A stretch of 64,000 bases of DNA from Calcarisporiella thermophila CBS 279.70 (lineage: Eukaryota > Calcarisporiellomycota). Shown here in pieces: positions 34,122-45,589 of this stretch (positions are counted from its first letter, which is position 1; the number at the start of each line of letters is the position of its first letter). The position numbers and the translations under genes were made by a program. The notes beneath the pieces were generated by a model. It saw nothing but the letters and a program-made list of their open reading frames with translations. It ran no database searches and was not told the DNA's origin. The stretch is taken from positions 160,789 to 224,788 of the forward strand of contig NW_027192215.1 of assembly GCF_041956535.1 (NCBI RefSeq). The letters run 5' to 3'.

Positions 34122-35466
34122 ATGGCTATACCTAAGAAACTTACCACAAAACCAGAGTGTTCTGCATTTATCGAAAATTTTAACACATTTTTATTTGATT
34201 GTGATGGTAAACTATACGTTGTAGGATTTTTTTTAAAATTTTTCTTCTCAACAACGTTATTCATTAGGAGTACTTTGGGATGGTGATCAAATTCTTCCCG
34301 GTGTTAGGGAGGTTTTGGAATTTCTACGTTCAAAAGGTACACATCTCATAGATTGTATTTCATGTTCAAATTTTCATTTTAATATTTAATAGGAAAGCGA
34401 ATCATTTTTGTGACAAACAATAGCACAAAATCACGCACAGCTTATAAAGCCAAATTTAATAAGCTGCAAATTGATGTCAGCACTGAGGAAATTTTTGGAT
34501 CTTCCTACGCATCGGCCGTATGGTTGCGTAAGGTAGCCAAGTTTCCCGCCGATAAAAAGGTCTATATCATCGGACAATCTGGTATCGAGGAAGAGCTTGC
34601 CTCTGAGGGTATTCAATATTGTGGTGCTGGGGTATTTCATTTTCTCCAAATAGTACCAGTGACTACCTCTTCTAAAGGCTATGTAAAACTTTTTTGAAAT
34701 AGGAAGACAATGAGAATGTTGCAGATATGAGTTTCAAAGATATTATCCCCGATCCTCAGGTAGATAAGAATCACGGTTTATTTTTTCTAGTAACAACTTA
34801 TATGATATACTCGTAGATTGGAGCTGTGCTATGTGGATTTGATTTGCATATCAACTACAAAAAGTACGCTAAAGCCTTCACCTATATTCGCTCGAACCCT
34901 GAATGCTATTTCTTACTTACTAATAACGATACCACCTATCCTGCTAATGGGACTATTTTCCCAGGTAATGTAATTTTTGGACGGTTCTATATTCATTACT
35001 AACGCAAAATGTATATCAAAGGAACGGGTTCAATTGTATCTCCTTTGATAACCTCACTAAACCGCCAACCGGATGCTGTGCTTGGAAAGCCAAATCAAAG
35101 TATGATGGACTGTATCAAGGCTAAGTAAGGAAGAAATCTATGAACCCCTTCGTTTGTTCTTTGGTATTAACCTGAACGAAATACTCAATTCATAGATATG
35201 ATATTGACCCACAAACCACTTGTATGGTTGGTGATCGTATTGATACTGATATTCAGTTTGGGATCAACGGCGGCCTTTCCACTTTGCTTGTGCTCAGTGG
35301 TAAGTCTGGATATTTATTGAGGCTCCTCATTTGCAAATAATGTTAGCTCACCTGGTCAAATTTGTAAAATGCAGGAGTCACGACTCAATCAGAACTAGAG
35401 CACTCCGAAATTCTCCCTAACTATTATATTAACAGCTTGGGTGATTTATCTATCGCAATTCAATGA
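34122..35466 (+). CDS. PHO13: HAD-family phosphatase, Pho13/phosphoglycolate phosphatase type
   Basis: Eight exons: join(34122..34206, 34268..34336, 34393..34631, 34703..34759, 34817..34964, 35022..35124, 35196..35299, 35375..35466); 298 residues, normal for the family. The C2-capped HAD motifs are all present: motif I FLFDCDGVLWDGD with both catalytic Asp residues, motif II FVTNNSTK, motif III lysine in LGKPNQSMM, and motif IV MVGDRIDTDIQFG. The cap segment (IGAVLCGFDLHINYKKYAKA) matches Pho13/PGP. The enzyme removes phosphate from small metabolites such as 2-phosphoglycolate and acts in metabolite repair. Splicing is strict: the intron after the motif I codons falls inside the first catalytic loop. 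AATAAA lies at 35503. Confidence 0.95.
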
Positions 35467-35502
35467 TTTAGACTATAGAGAGAATTTTATTTATCAAATA
35501 GA

Positions 35503-35508
35503 AATAAA
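35503..35508 (+). terminator. Candidate polyadenylation signal of the PHO13-type gene
   Basis: AATAAA 37 bases after the stop codon. Confidence 0.45.
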
Positions 35509-36073
35509 GCTATAGAGATGCCTTTTATTGTTAAGCACTTGTTTTGAAGCTAGTGTTTGGGGGCTGGCTTTTGGCGAAGCCTTGCATTTTCAAAGACAAC
35601 TTTATTGTAGAATGGCACTCATAATAATATGTGAGTTTTGTAAATTGAGCTCAACCCATTATTCATTTAAGTGAGCGTTTTCTAATCGGGTCAAATCATT
35701 CGTTAATGCAGCAATAAGATAAAAAGATACACTCCGTATTGTGCTAGAAATATGGCGAGAAAATGGTCTTCTATATTAAGCTTTTCTTGGTGTGCCCCTT
35801 CTATTTAGATATTTTTGGCTTATTTGGAAAAAGTTTTTGTAACCACGTTTCCGATTTCCAAATATTATTCAGTATATAAACAGTAGTTTGAATATTATTT
35901 TCCTCTTTTTTATTTCCCTCAATCCGTTATTCTCTAAATATATTTTCGCCTGGTAGCGATATATTTTTATCCAATACCGCAGGAACGGTCTACTTACTTT
36001 GTATACTCACCTTCTTTTCTGCCTCTACCCGCTGGTACGGTTTTATTATACCTTTCCCAGGCCTTTTTTCAAA
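35509..36073. other. Intergenic/promoter region
   Basis: About 560 bases ahead of the secreted-protein gene. Pyrimidine-rich near 35900-36070, as is common in fungal leaders. No gene is seen. Confidence 0.45.
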
Positions 36074-37228
36074 ATGTCCCATCAATATTTGTTTGCAAGA
36101 ATATTCCTTCTATTTGTGTTTTTGGCACTTCTTTCTCCTCTCTCAGACGCTAAAGAGCGTGACAGTAAGAAGCAGAATAAAAAGAGCAGAAAGCATCAAG
36201 GAAAGAAAGACATTGGTGCTTTTATGGTAACTCATAATTGACTAATCTTCCTTACAATATGATATACTGATCAGTCTATCTTATTTAAGACCAATCCTCC
36301 TCCTCGCCTAGTCCCCGGAGATGATACCGATGATTTCAAGGAAGCACGCAAGCCTAACAAACGCGGAGTATGTGGGGGACTTGAGCCAAGCCAGATCAAA
36401 GCCATCTACGTTGAAGGAGGCATTATGCCAACAAACTGGGAAGTGGCTGAGAAGCTTCGCGGACCGTGCACTTTTGAGGTTTCAAAATCGGGCAAGGATT
36501 CGGGATTCCGTAAGCTCAAGATCATAAAAGAGTGTGCAGCACAGAAGGGCGAGAACAAGTTTGCACTTCGACTCCCCAAAGGTCTCGTATGCGACCATTG
36601 CGTTGTACGCTGGACATGGAAGCCTAAGAAAGGTGAATCTTATGTCAATTGTGCGGATGTTCGGATAATTAAGCGCTCCAAGGGAGTACCTGGAGATGGA
36701 AAGCACAAATTCGAAACCGACGATTTAGCTGGGCCTGAGGAAGAGCTCGACTCCGAAAAGGAACAGGGTGATAAGAATGCCCAAAACGAGAAAAAAGACG
36801 CCAAGAATGACAAAGCTGCTGAATCGGAAGATGAAGCTGTTCGCGAGCAGAAAAAGGAATCCCCCACCGCTAACGAAAAAAAAGGCATTGGCAAAGATAC
36901 CAAAACCAATAAGGATGCAAAAGAAACAGGCAAAGACGGCAAGCAGACCGAAAACGACACCACCTCTCCCGTGGTTGGAAAAACTGAGGCGGCTGAGGAG
37001 CCAGACTTTGTGGTTGAGAAGGAAACGGTTAGTCAGGCCCAAGTACAACCCGTTCCCTCGCAACCTGTCAACTCAACTGCGACCGTGCCTGAAGAACCGG
37101 CATTTACGGTTGAAAAGGATAGAGAAGGCGAAAAAGTCAAGCGTGAAGAGGACAGGACATTTAGGGGTATCGATCGAAGAAGGTTATTAAGAGGTCGGTA
37201 CATAGGCTTCAAGCGAACCCATCATTGA
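36074..37228 (+). CDS. Secreted protein with chitin-binding/LPMO-like core and charged tail
   Basis: Two exons: join(36074..36226, 36275..37228); 368 residues. Residues 1-26 form a signal peptide (LFARIFLLFVFLALLSPLSDA). The core (about 75-190) has paired cysteines and the segment LPKGLVCDHCVVRWTWKPKK followed by YVNCADVRI. This resembles the end of chitin-binding type-4/LPMO-like domains, where a C..CVLRW.W...CADV.I pattern is common. The N-terminal histidine required by active LPMOs is not at the predicted mature end, so catalysis is doubtful. The C-terminal half is a Lys/Glu-rich low-complexity tail with a degenerate repeat (EEPDFVVEKE, EEPAFTVEKD), ending in RRRLLRGRYIGFKRTHH. A wall-associated role is inference. 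The 48-nt intron is among the shortest here. Confidence 0.7.
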
Positions 37229-37713
37229 ATCTCCTAGATTAGTCTCCCTCCACTCCCTTATTGAGTTTCTTTTACCCTTCTTTAATTCCTTTGTATATTT
37301 GTGCTTTCTTAAGGCAGGCCTTAAATGACTCTTCAAATATATTAGCCCAACCGGTGCCCGGTTGCCTTTCATGCTCTGCTCAGCGTCTTAGGGTTTTAAT
37401 TTCTTCAGGCGTTACAAAGCCATACCCATTTTTCTTCTTTTAAGGTTTTTGCACATGACCTTGGAAAAATGCCCCGAACAGACCGAGCAGCCCGGCCAAC
37501 ACCATGGACACATACATGTCGGCACATAGAAAAAGTTCGAGAGCGTGACACTCACACTCTCTCGTGACAGCTTCCGAGAAATTTAGTCTTTTTTTCTTTA
37601 TTTCGAGCGGGACAACCTAGTTTATTTGATGTCTTCTTTAGCTACTCTCTTTTCTTCTCTCGCATCGTTTCGCAATTCCTTCTTTCATTTAGCATTTGCA
37701 GGTTGAATTCCAA
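37229..37713. other. Intergenic/promoter region
   Basis: About 485 pyrimidine-rich bases upstream of the first cyclin gene. A GAGAGCGTGACACTCACACTCTC stretch near 37539-37561 is a partial inverted repeat. No gene is seen. Confidence 0.4.
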
Positions 37714-38443
37714 ATGACAACACGAGAATCTACTCTTTCCAACACTTCTCAAAATCTCACTTCTCAGCAGCTATGTAATGAGCCAATTCCAATACGAAAT
37801 GGCGATAAGCCGACCTACAAAGTGGCCTATAAGCAACTGCCGGAGACATTGCTTAGTAGGTGCCGTTGCGTATTACACCGAGAATTCATTTCCTCATAAT
37901 TTCTGGCTAGATTTCATCTGTGAATCAATATGGAGCATCCTCCGTTATCACCCGTCTTCTTATTATTCCGTGCCGAGGAAACTTCCCGGATTCCTGCACT
38001 ATGTGACGCTAATAACGCGACGTGCTCAGGTTAATAGAACACTTGCATTGGTCACCCTAATATATGTAGAGCGACTGAAGAAGAAAATGCCTAGTAATTC
38101 AGTGGGGGACTATGGTATTATAATGGATATATCGGTGCGAGGTACTTTTTCTAATTTGCTATTGTCATAAGGGTTTTGCCATAGGGTGTTTACTGCCAGT
38201 TTACTCGTGGCATACAAGGTACTCTACGGAGAAGACAGCTACCACACACCCACTACCCATGAGGGTCCCCTCCGCCTCTCAAGTGGCTCGCTGTCGGCAC
38301 TTACCAATAATTTATTCAGTCCGAGGGAAATTTCGCTGATGGAGCGCACTTTTCTACAGCTAATTGATTTCAATGTATGGGTCACAGAATTAGATATTCG
38401 GGAATTTGTTCGAATCAACCGAGAGGATTTGATTTTATGGTAA
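37714..38443 (+). CDS. Cyclin, Pho85-partner (PCL) type
   Basis: Three exons: join(37714..37855, 37911..38114, 38172..38443); 205 residues. After about 45 disordered residues comes a cyclin box: LITRRAQVNRTLALVTLIYV, then GFCHRVFTASLLVAYKVLYG, then REISLMERTFLQLIDFNVWV. This is the pattern of PCL/cyclin-Y-like proteins, which activate Pho85-type CDKs. The second intron (38115-38171) is inferred from phase and family; splicing at the next donor instead would leave an unrealistic 30-nt intron. A GT follows the last codons (TTATG|GTAATC), so a further 3' exon cannot be excluded. It is convergent with a second, divergent cyclin gene 247 bases away. Confidence 0.75.
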
Positions 38444-38689
38444 TCGCCGATCGTTGTGTCTATATATCAACCATTTGTATTATTGCTCTGTTTAATATCT
38501 GTAGAGTTTCCTATCAATTTTGACCAGCAATTCTTTATAAATAGCAGTAATAAATAAAAATTAATCAACAAAGGGATTACAATAAAACAGGGTTATAGCA
38601 CAAAGAAAAATGCAACGGAATATGGAAGTGAAAAAAAGTGTCCAAGAGAAGGATTCGGGAAGGAGGTAAATTGACCGAAAATTAGAGAA

Positions 38690-39366
38690 TTAACTTGATT
38701 CTATACTACATTTTTGTTTTAACTTGCTGGTTGAAGTTTTGGTTTGGCTCAACTTATAGACACTCAGCAGTAAAAATCGGGTCCAACTGGAGAATTTCTC
38801 TGGTGAAATATAGAGACGATAGTCGATTGTATCTAAGAATTCGTATTCGATCCGACATATCTCCTCCACTCCCAGTCCAGTTGCGGAAGACCATGCCGAG
38901 TTAGAGATATACTTGTCTTGAAGAAATTTATTCGATACAATCAGAGCCGCTAGAAACGCACGGCGCCCACATCGAAAGAACCTCGATTGTTGCTTCGAGA
39001 GAAGTTTTCTATGACAGCGGCAAATGTAAAAGAGGGCGGCTTGCAGAGTTGAATAAGATATGTATCCTCTACGCAATGTGAGCTCTATAAAATCATGTAG
39101 CGGAAGGCAAGAATTGGAGTGTTGTGGCCAGAATGAGGCGACAACGAAAGCAGCAATGTCTACGAAAACAGTTGTCTCAAGTTAAGACAGTTCGAAGAGT
39201 CATCTTTAGGATCTTTATTTTACTCACCTACTAATTTCGATGCAGATGGGTGTTCTGTGGAAGATCTTGACTGTAGTGAGGATCCGACCTTTTGGATCGG
39301 ATTATAACGATGCCTAGCCCGTTTAGTGTTGCGCGGTAAGGGTTGTGGAGAAGCAATAGTTTCCAT
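38690..39366 (-). CDS. Second PCL-type cyclin
   Basis: Two exons: complement(join(38690..39159, 39228..39366)); 202 residues. A disordered basic N-terminus (ASPQPLPRNTKRARHRYNP) is followed by a cyclin box: LHDFIELTLRRGYISYSTLQ, FRCGRRAFLAALIVSNKFLQ, and NSAWSSATGLGVEEICRIEYEF. GRRAFLAALIVSNKFLQDKY..N..W and the L....I..IE.EFL segment are typical of PCL1/2/5-like cyclins that partner Pho85. It is tail-to-tail with the other cyclin gene, but the two share little sequence beyond the box, so a recent duplication is unlikely. Confidence 0.85.
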
Positions 39367-39675
39367 ATCAGTTTGCGAGGGTTATGCTGGACCAAAATAT
39401 CCTGTCGAGGGTATATATCTCAAACAGAAGCATATAAGTAAGGGGTATTTATATTAGGATCTATAATTTGTAATTAATAAGTTTGTCAGAAAGTAGAGGT
39501 GTTTCATAATATTAAGCATGATTTCTATCAAGTCGAATCTCCTCAATTAGTAACACAAAACACCTTGAATGACAAATGTTGCGCCACGCCTAGTCACGCA
39601 TGTTGATATTCGATGTCCGTATACTGAGGGAAATTCTCTCCTAAATTGGATCCGCGTAATTTCTCTACCTTGCTT
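39367..39675. other. Divergent promoter region, cyclin and RAD52
   Basis: About 310 bases between the minus-strand cyclin and RAD52. It may serve both genes. I found no ACGCGT (MCB) element. Confidence 0.4.
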
Positions 39676-41587
39676 ATGAAAATAATGTCGACGATTCGTA
39701 GAGAGCAATTTTCTTCAGACGCAAATCGCTTCGGAAATATTCCATATCAGGATGAGGAGTTCAGTACAATTAAGAAAACTTTGCAACGACAGCTTGGTCC
39801 CGAGTTTACTAGTCAACGCCCCGGACCAGCAGGAAGTAAGCTAATGATTATTATATGTTTTATACTAAGCTTAATGTCATATCTAAATTAGCCGGAAAAA
39901 TAACCTATATTGAGGGATGGAAGACAATAAATCTTGCTAATGAGATCTTTGGATTCAACGGCTGGTCTTCGAGTATTATTGATATAACAGTGGATTTTGT
40001 AATAGAGGATGCTCTTGTTTCTATTATTTTGCAATATAATGATCAAGTATATTTTTGGGCAGGTGGATGTCTCTCCGGATAAACGTGTATCCCTTGGTTT
40101 ATCGGTGATTGTTCGAGTTACCCTCAAAGATGGAACGTATCATGAGGTATGCCTAGCTTAACAGCCTTTCTATTCCGGATTCTTGTTATACTCGAGTCAT
40201 ATATAGGATATTGGCTATGGATCAATTGAAAATTCGAAGAGTAAGGCAACCGCATTTGAAAAGGTATACGAAATGATTTAAAAATTAGAGGTCATAAACT
40301 CACACAAATTTCAACTAAAAGGCCAAAAAAGAAGCTACAACTGATGCGTTGAAAAGAGCGCTCCGTACCTTTGGGAACGTGCTAGGAAATTGTCTCTACG
40401 ATAAGAAATATGTTAGAAACGTGCAAAAAGTTTCAACCCCAATGGTATTTTTATTGTACATTTTACTTTACATTAATAAAATATAACCTTTTATTTGTGT
40501 TAGGTCCCGTTCAATTCAAATGAGCTCTATCGTCACTGGGAGATGTCAACAGATACTGCAAATGCTAGCGTCAATAGGCCATTATCGCCTCAAAAAAAAA
40601 AGTCATTCTCTCCAGTAACTCGTAAGAAGAGCTTATCCACTGCGCAGACCGGACAAGAAAGTAATTATTCTTATAAAAGCATTGTGAATATTTATCCAAT
40701 TGACGATATTTTTTTGATCTACAGATATTTCAAACAACGTTGCTCAACCCGTCCGACAGATGCTTAAAACACAAGCAGCGTCATTGCGCCAAGATTCCAC
40801 TTCTACTCCTCTACAACCCCGACCTCCATCCGCGCCGCAGGCCCCCGTACCAACTACAAACTCAGTGCCACCGCTGGCAATAACCCCAGCGACTGCTTGT
40901 CTTTCACACCAAACATCTTCACAGAGTGAATATGGCGTGGAAGGTATTATATTTTTGTTATTTTGAAGTGTTTGTCATTTGACTTGATTTGCTATGCCTT
41001 GTAGACAAAGATGATGATATGTTTGTGTCTATTGCCGAGGTTTTTGAAGATGATCGTGGACTTTTCACGGAGACTCCCCGTTTTGCCGAGCATGAATTCG
41101 ATCAGTGAGTTAGGAATAATAATCATCGTTTCCAAAACGCGTCTAATTAAAATACTGGTATAGCATCGATCTTCCTATACAGGAGCCTGATATCAAGTTA
41201 AGCTCTGGCTCCTCCGATACCAACTCTGGAATTAAAGATGTACAGACAACATTTGCCAATGCATCTAGCTTAGCTAATATATCGCGATCACCCTCCCCTT
41301 CGACAAAATTGGATATTGTTACGACAACAGGTTGTGCTCAAAAGTCGAATAGTTTGATTTCTGAGCAAATCCTTCCGTTGGATACTGCAAGCAAACTGGC
41401 AAAATTTCGAGCACCTCCTGCGGTCTCTAGTGGCGTGAACCTGTTTCAGGTTGGAAATGGCCAGCAGCATCCACCTCCAGTGTCGAAAACCTATCCTAAA
41501 CGTTCAGCTGAATTGGAGCCAGTAGTTGCAAGCGAGGTACCGCCGGTCGATCTTTCCGATCCCAAGGCAAAGCGGTCCAAAACTTAG
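39676..41587 (+). CDS. RAD52: DNA recombination mediator Rad52
   Basis: Nine exons: join(39676..39835, 39892..39998, 40063..40146, 40207..40263, 40322..40444, 40504..40660, 40725..40943, 41005..41104, 41164..41587); 476 residues. The start could be 39676 or the ATG at 39685. The N-terminal Rad52/22 domain (about residues 25-200) is clear: [78 protein letters not shown] and [16 protein letters not shown]. This domain forms the annealing ring. The C-terminal half is Ser/Pro/Gln-rich and disordered, with an acidic patch ([12 protein letters not shown]) and a basic end (KRSAELE..., PKAKRSK) where Rad51 and RPA binding and nuclear import would be expected. It acts in homologous recombination. Confidence 0.95.
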
Positions 41588-42104
41588 CATCGTGCTCGCA
41601 AATTTAATAGAAGCTAATATGCAAGTTATGAAGGGGCAATTTTCATTGTTTTTATGTATATACACAATTAATGATTCAATATTCTCGATACTCGTTATTG
41701 TACTTTATATATATATATAAATATAAACTTTCTGCTGTAGTCAACTTCATCATTTTTCTAGTGTACATCTTCCCATCAGCTAGCAAAGAATATTGTGATC
41801 GTACGAAAATAAAATATATTTCGCAGGGGCAAATGATGCCATTGAATAATTGTATACAATGCTGAAAAAATATGATAATTTCAGAATATAAACTAATCAT
41901 TTCTTCTCCGCGATTTCTTTGCATAATAACTGAAAAAATATCGGATACTTTACAGGACATCTATTTGTTTTCAAACTTTTTTATAATGTTATTTTAGATT
42001 TCTACTTTCGGCCAATCAAATTATAATATCAAAGAATAGCCCGTGGAGCAAAAATCCCCATTTCTCTTTCACTTTGCCACTTTTTATCTCGGAATTTGAT
42101 CATA
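41588..42104. other. Intergenic region with short TA repeat
   Basis: About 515 AT-rich bases, including a short (TA)n run near 41706-41719. No gene is supported. Confidence 0.45.
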
Positions 42105-42431
42105 ATGGATAAACAAAAGAGCAAAACAGGACCAAAAGAAATTCCTTCTAAGTCATTGCAACAACACCAACAACAAGAGCAACATCGACAACCTAAATAC
42201 CGTCGTCGTTCAACCGAAGAGCTATTGTCTGCTGTTCAATTGGACATGGATTTACGCAAAGAGAGGTAATTTTTAGAATCAGTTTTAATTTCTTTTAATC
42301 TATTTTAATGAGATGGAAATTGAATTAGATCCGGACCACATTCGTACGATAATCAGAAACACGCAGGTTGGAAGCCAGGGGCAACACGTTCACAGGACGA
42401 TGATAAGAGCAATTTGCCTTATTCAGAGTGA
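42105..42431 (+). CDS. Small hypothetical protein (87 residues)
   Basis: Two exons: join(42105..42265, 42329..42431); 87 residues with a well-formed 63-nt intron (GTAATT...TTAG). The protein is hydrophilic: a lysine-rich start, a short glutamine-rich stretch (QQHQQQEQHRQ), a basic YRRRSTEELLSAVQLDMDLR helix, then KHAGWKPGATRSQDDDK. There is no signal peptide or membrane segment. The intron keeping an open frame, and the balanced composition, support a real gene. I do not recognise the family. It is convergent with HADH. Confidence 0.55.
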
Positions 42432-42618
42432 TGATTTTGGGAATAACACTCAGGGCTGTACTGGTATCCTCTTTTAAATTTTCTAAAGTACTCTTTTTTT
42501 TAAAAAAAATTTTTTTGTGCTAATTTGTAAGTTAATGTATATTTTATTCAATCATCTCTTTCTTACTTATGTGTAATAAAAATTTCTTGTATATAACTTT
42601 TGTGAAGAAAAAGTAGAA

Positions 42619-43791
42619 CTATTTCTTAGCCTCATACGAGTAAAGACCTTTGCCTGTCTTTCGTCCCAAGTTACCTTGAGCAACTAAATCATCTAGAAGC
42701 TTCACTGGAGCAACGAGAGCTTCTTCCATTTTTCCACTTTGCCTCCAACCGTCAACAATAAATTTGAGAGTATCAAGGCCAACAAACTAATAGATAGAGA
42801 GTTAAAACATTATCTGAATATTGATGATCGTGTCATAAAGCTATGTATACATACGTCAGCTAATTCAAAAGGTCCCATGGGGTACCCAGCGCCTAATTTC
42901 ATTGCCGTGTCTACGTCCTCCATGGTAGCCTCCCCACGCTCAACCAGGCGAAGAGATTCCATCATGTAAGGGACAAGAAGTCGATTCACGATGAATCTGT
43001 AAACGATACATTTAAGGGAGCAAAAAGAGAGAAATTAAGTGCCTTTATGTAAAAATATGACTTCGACTAATATATACCCAGGGGTGTCCTTGCAAGCTAC
43101 GGGGACCTTTTTCATTTGTTTACATACATCCACCAACGTACTAAAAACCTCGTCTGAGGTATCTTCAGTACGCACCACTTCTACTAACTTCATTTGTGGA
43201 ACCGGGCTAATAGGGATTGTGATGTTTAGCGAACGAAAACCATAGAATAAAAACTTCAAATTAATACTTGAAGAAATGAAGGCCTGCGAACTTATCGCGT
43301 CTCTTAGTTGCGAGTGCTATGTCTCCGATGGGCAAAGATGAAGTGTTTGAGCAGAAAATCGCCGATGGTTTAGCAACTGCGTCCAGTCGCTTGAATAGCT
43401 CTCTCTTCAGTTCCAAGTTTTCGACTACTGCTTCTACAACAAGATCTGCGTCTTGCGCACTTTTTTCCGTATCAGTACTTGTCTGAATGCGCGTAAGAGT
43501 ATCTTGCACAAAATTATCTTGCTGCTGTTGCTGGTCAGGATGAAGTTTTCTTGCAATTCGTTGCAATGATGAGGTGATGGATTTCAACGCTTTATCTAGT
43601 TGTGGTTGCGCTAGGTCAACAAGTGTGACGTTAATCTTGTGTTGTGCAGCGGTTTGCGCAATTCCTGAGCCCATGAGGCCAGAGCCATACACCGTAAGAT
43701 TTTGCACGGGGCTCATTTTGCTGGAGTAGCTACGCGCCGTCAAGATTGTCTTGTTGATATTGAAAGATTTGTTAAAGAGCAAACGCGACAT
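42619..43791 (-). CDS. HADH: Mitochondrial short-chain 3-hydroxyacyl-CoA dehydrogenase
   Basis: Four exons: complement(join(42619..42786, 42855..42996, 43078..43206, 43268..43791)); 320 residues against 314 in human HADH. It oxidises L-3-hydroxyacyl-CoA with NAD in beta-oxidation. The first 25 residues ([20 protein letters not shown]) are basic and hydroxylated, fitting a mitochondrial presequence. [20 protein letters not shown] is the NAD-binding loop. [17 protein letters not shown] contains the catalytic histidine region. [38 protein letters not shown] and the [15 protein letters not shown] terminus are all family blocks. No peroxisomal signal is seen at the C-terminus (EAKK). Confidence 0.95.
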
Positions 43792-44243
43792 CACAGTCTG
43801 ATTTATATATTTATTTTTCTAGTAAGCAGGTGAATAAGAAGAAGAAATCCTATCTGGTGGCCACGAAGCTTGGATTTAAAAACTCGAAAATATTCACCTG
43901 AAAGTTATCTCAAAGTTTCGCAAACTAACCTAACCTAAAGGGAGTAAAAATAAATCCGTTTTGTGTTGTCCCTTAATCATCAATCTACGAAAGGCTCACT
44001 ATTCACATCACTTTTTTTGAATCAAATCCCTATCGAAGATAAATATAATTTTACTACTCGTTTATACCAAGATTTTTTACACATCGACAGTTCTTTTTAT
44101 TTCTCTCTTCTTCAATCATATTGATTTTTTTTTTTTCCTTCTAAATTGGACATTTATTTTGTGTATTTATACTGTCTCACTTGCGAATTCCCATCACACC
44201 ATTGTGATTTCTGGCTTATCTTTGTTTTTCTCGTTAGGATCGC
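43792..44243. other. Divergent intergenic/promoter region
   Basis: About 450 bases between HADH (minus) and the membrane protein (plus), with pyrimidine runs near 44088-44160. Likely promoters of both genes; no gene is seen. Confidence 0.4.
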
Positions 44244-45173
44244 ATGTACATCATGCGATTTAAAACAATAAGCCTCGTTCTATTCTCGCTTTCCTTGCTG
44301 GCCGAGGTGAAAGGAGTTCCCTCCAGCCAGCAGCCTCCCAATTCACATAATGCAAACGTGGACGTTGAAAATGATCGGAGGTTAGTTGACTCTTCAAAGA
44401 AACCCGAAACCCAACATCAGCATGCGCCTATCCCTGTAACTCTAAATCTCACCATTGACCACGCCTCAAAAACCCACCAATCTATCCCAAATAATACTGC
44501 TGTTTCTGATAATAGCACTTTAAACGGGGATAATTCTCGTGACAACATCACCGCCCTTCACTCCCAGATTAACTACAAGGAAATTAAAGATGAAGCTGAT
44601 GCCCTTCATCAGTCCATTATAATTTTCTCATCCGTTGCAGGAGTAATCATAGTTGCCTGCATCATACTTGGTTCAGTGTTATACTATCGAAGGCATCGAC
44701 GGCGAAAACTGAAGGGAAAGAAACGAGCGCTTTCGGATCCTGATAACAGCCCTGACTCTGATAGGGAAGCATTATGCGAATCCACATCCAGCGTCGCTCC
44801 GCAATCGTCTATAAATCCTGGATCTCCTAGGTTATCTCAGGATGGAAATCGAGCGTTACATGCGTGGGTACGACAGAGTGCCACTGCTGAAGATCCTAGG
44901 ATGATATCACCTGCGCCGCGCCCTCGTATGCTTCGCGATGTTATTCCCCTCCAATCACTAAGATCTCTTTCTTTTATTTCCCCATCCGCTCCCTCTGCCA
45001 AAGAACTCGAGGTATTTGAATATGGACAATCCTCAACAACATCTATGGAAGCTCCTTATATAACTGAAGAGCCCCCTGCCTATACACCATCAGCACCGCC
45101 TCTCTATGAATTGGCTCGATCAGGTTCTTTAAATAATCGAATAAGCAATGACATAGTTGGTAGCAGGTTATAA
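44244..45173 (+). CDS. Type I membrane protein with two PPxY motifs
   Basis: Single exon, 309 residues; starts at ATG 44244 or 44253 are both possible. A signal peptide (FKTISLVLFSLSLLAEVKG) is followed by about 100 luminal residues with several N-glycosylation sequons (NLT, NNT, NST, NIT). One transmembrane helix (IIIFSSVAGVIIVACIILGS) follows, about residues 125-149, with a stop-transfer run RRHRRRKLKGKKR. The cytosolic tail is Ser/Pro-rich and carries EEPPAYTPSAPPLYEL, which contains PPAY and PPLY. These are ligands for WW domains of Rsp5/Nedd4 ubiquitin ligases. It may be a plasma-membrane sensor or an Rsp5 adaptor; both are inference. No enzymatic domain is visible. Confidence 0.72.
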   Translation: MYIMRFKTISLVLFSLSLLAEVKGVPSSQQPPNSHNANVDVENDRRLVDSSKKPETQHQHAPIPVTLNLTIDHASKTHQSIPNNTAVSDNSTLNGDNSRDNITALHSQINYKEIKDEADALHQSIIIFSSVAGVIIVACIILGSVLYYRRHRRRKLKGKKRALSDPDNSPDSDREALCESTSSVAPQSSINPGSPRLSQDGNRALHAWVRQSATAEDPRMISPAPRPRMLRDVIPLQSLRSLSFISPSAPSAKELEVFEYGQSSTTSMEAPYITEEPPAYTPSAPPLYELARSGSLNNRISNDIVGSRL

Positions 45174-45589
45174 CCACACATTCTTTTATGCATTTTGTTT
45201 TATTTTTCATATTCTTATTATCTCTGCTCACCTTTTTTTTAGATCCCTAAATATAATGTAAAAGCAAATAAACAATCGGTTTTCAGTATGCATTGCTCTT
45301 CAGTTCCAATGAAATATCTCTGATCCAACCTTTGGATGCCAATTACTTTTTCAGTTTTATTCTTTATATTATCAAATATATTCAGAACCACATTAGAGAA
45401 TATACTTTATTATCCTTTTAGATATGAAATAGGATATGAATACATTAGGCCACTGCTTTTATGCTTTTTTCATCAAAATAGTAAATTTTGTTAGCCAAAT
45501 TAAGTCGATTCATATCGTACTAAATCTATATATTAAATTCAACAAACCGCGTAGCTAACATTGATTTTATTCATGATTAAAATGAGAAT
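45174..45589. other. Intergenic/promoter region
   Basis: About 415 AT-rich bases ahead of the ATR-type kinase gene. No gene or motif is supported. Confidence 0.45.

Noticed and set aside
36640-37063. Two minus-strand frames opposite the secreted protein's charged tail
   Set aside because: Antisense of Lys/Glu codons gives Phe/Leu/Ser-rich sequence, a typical artefact.
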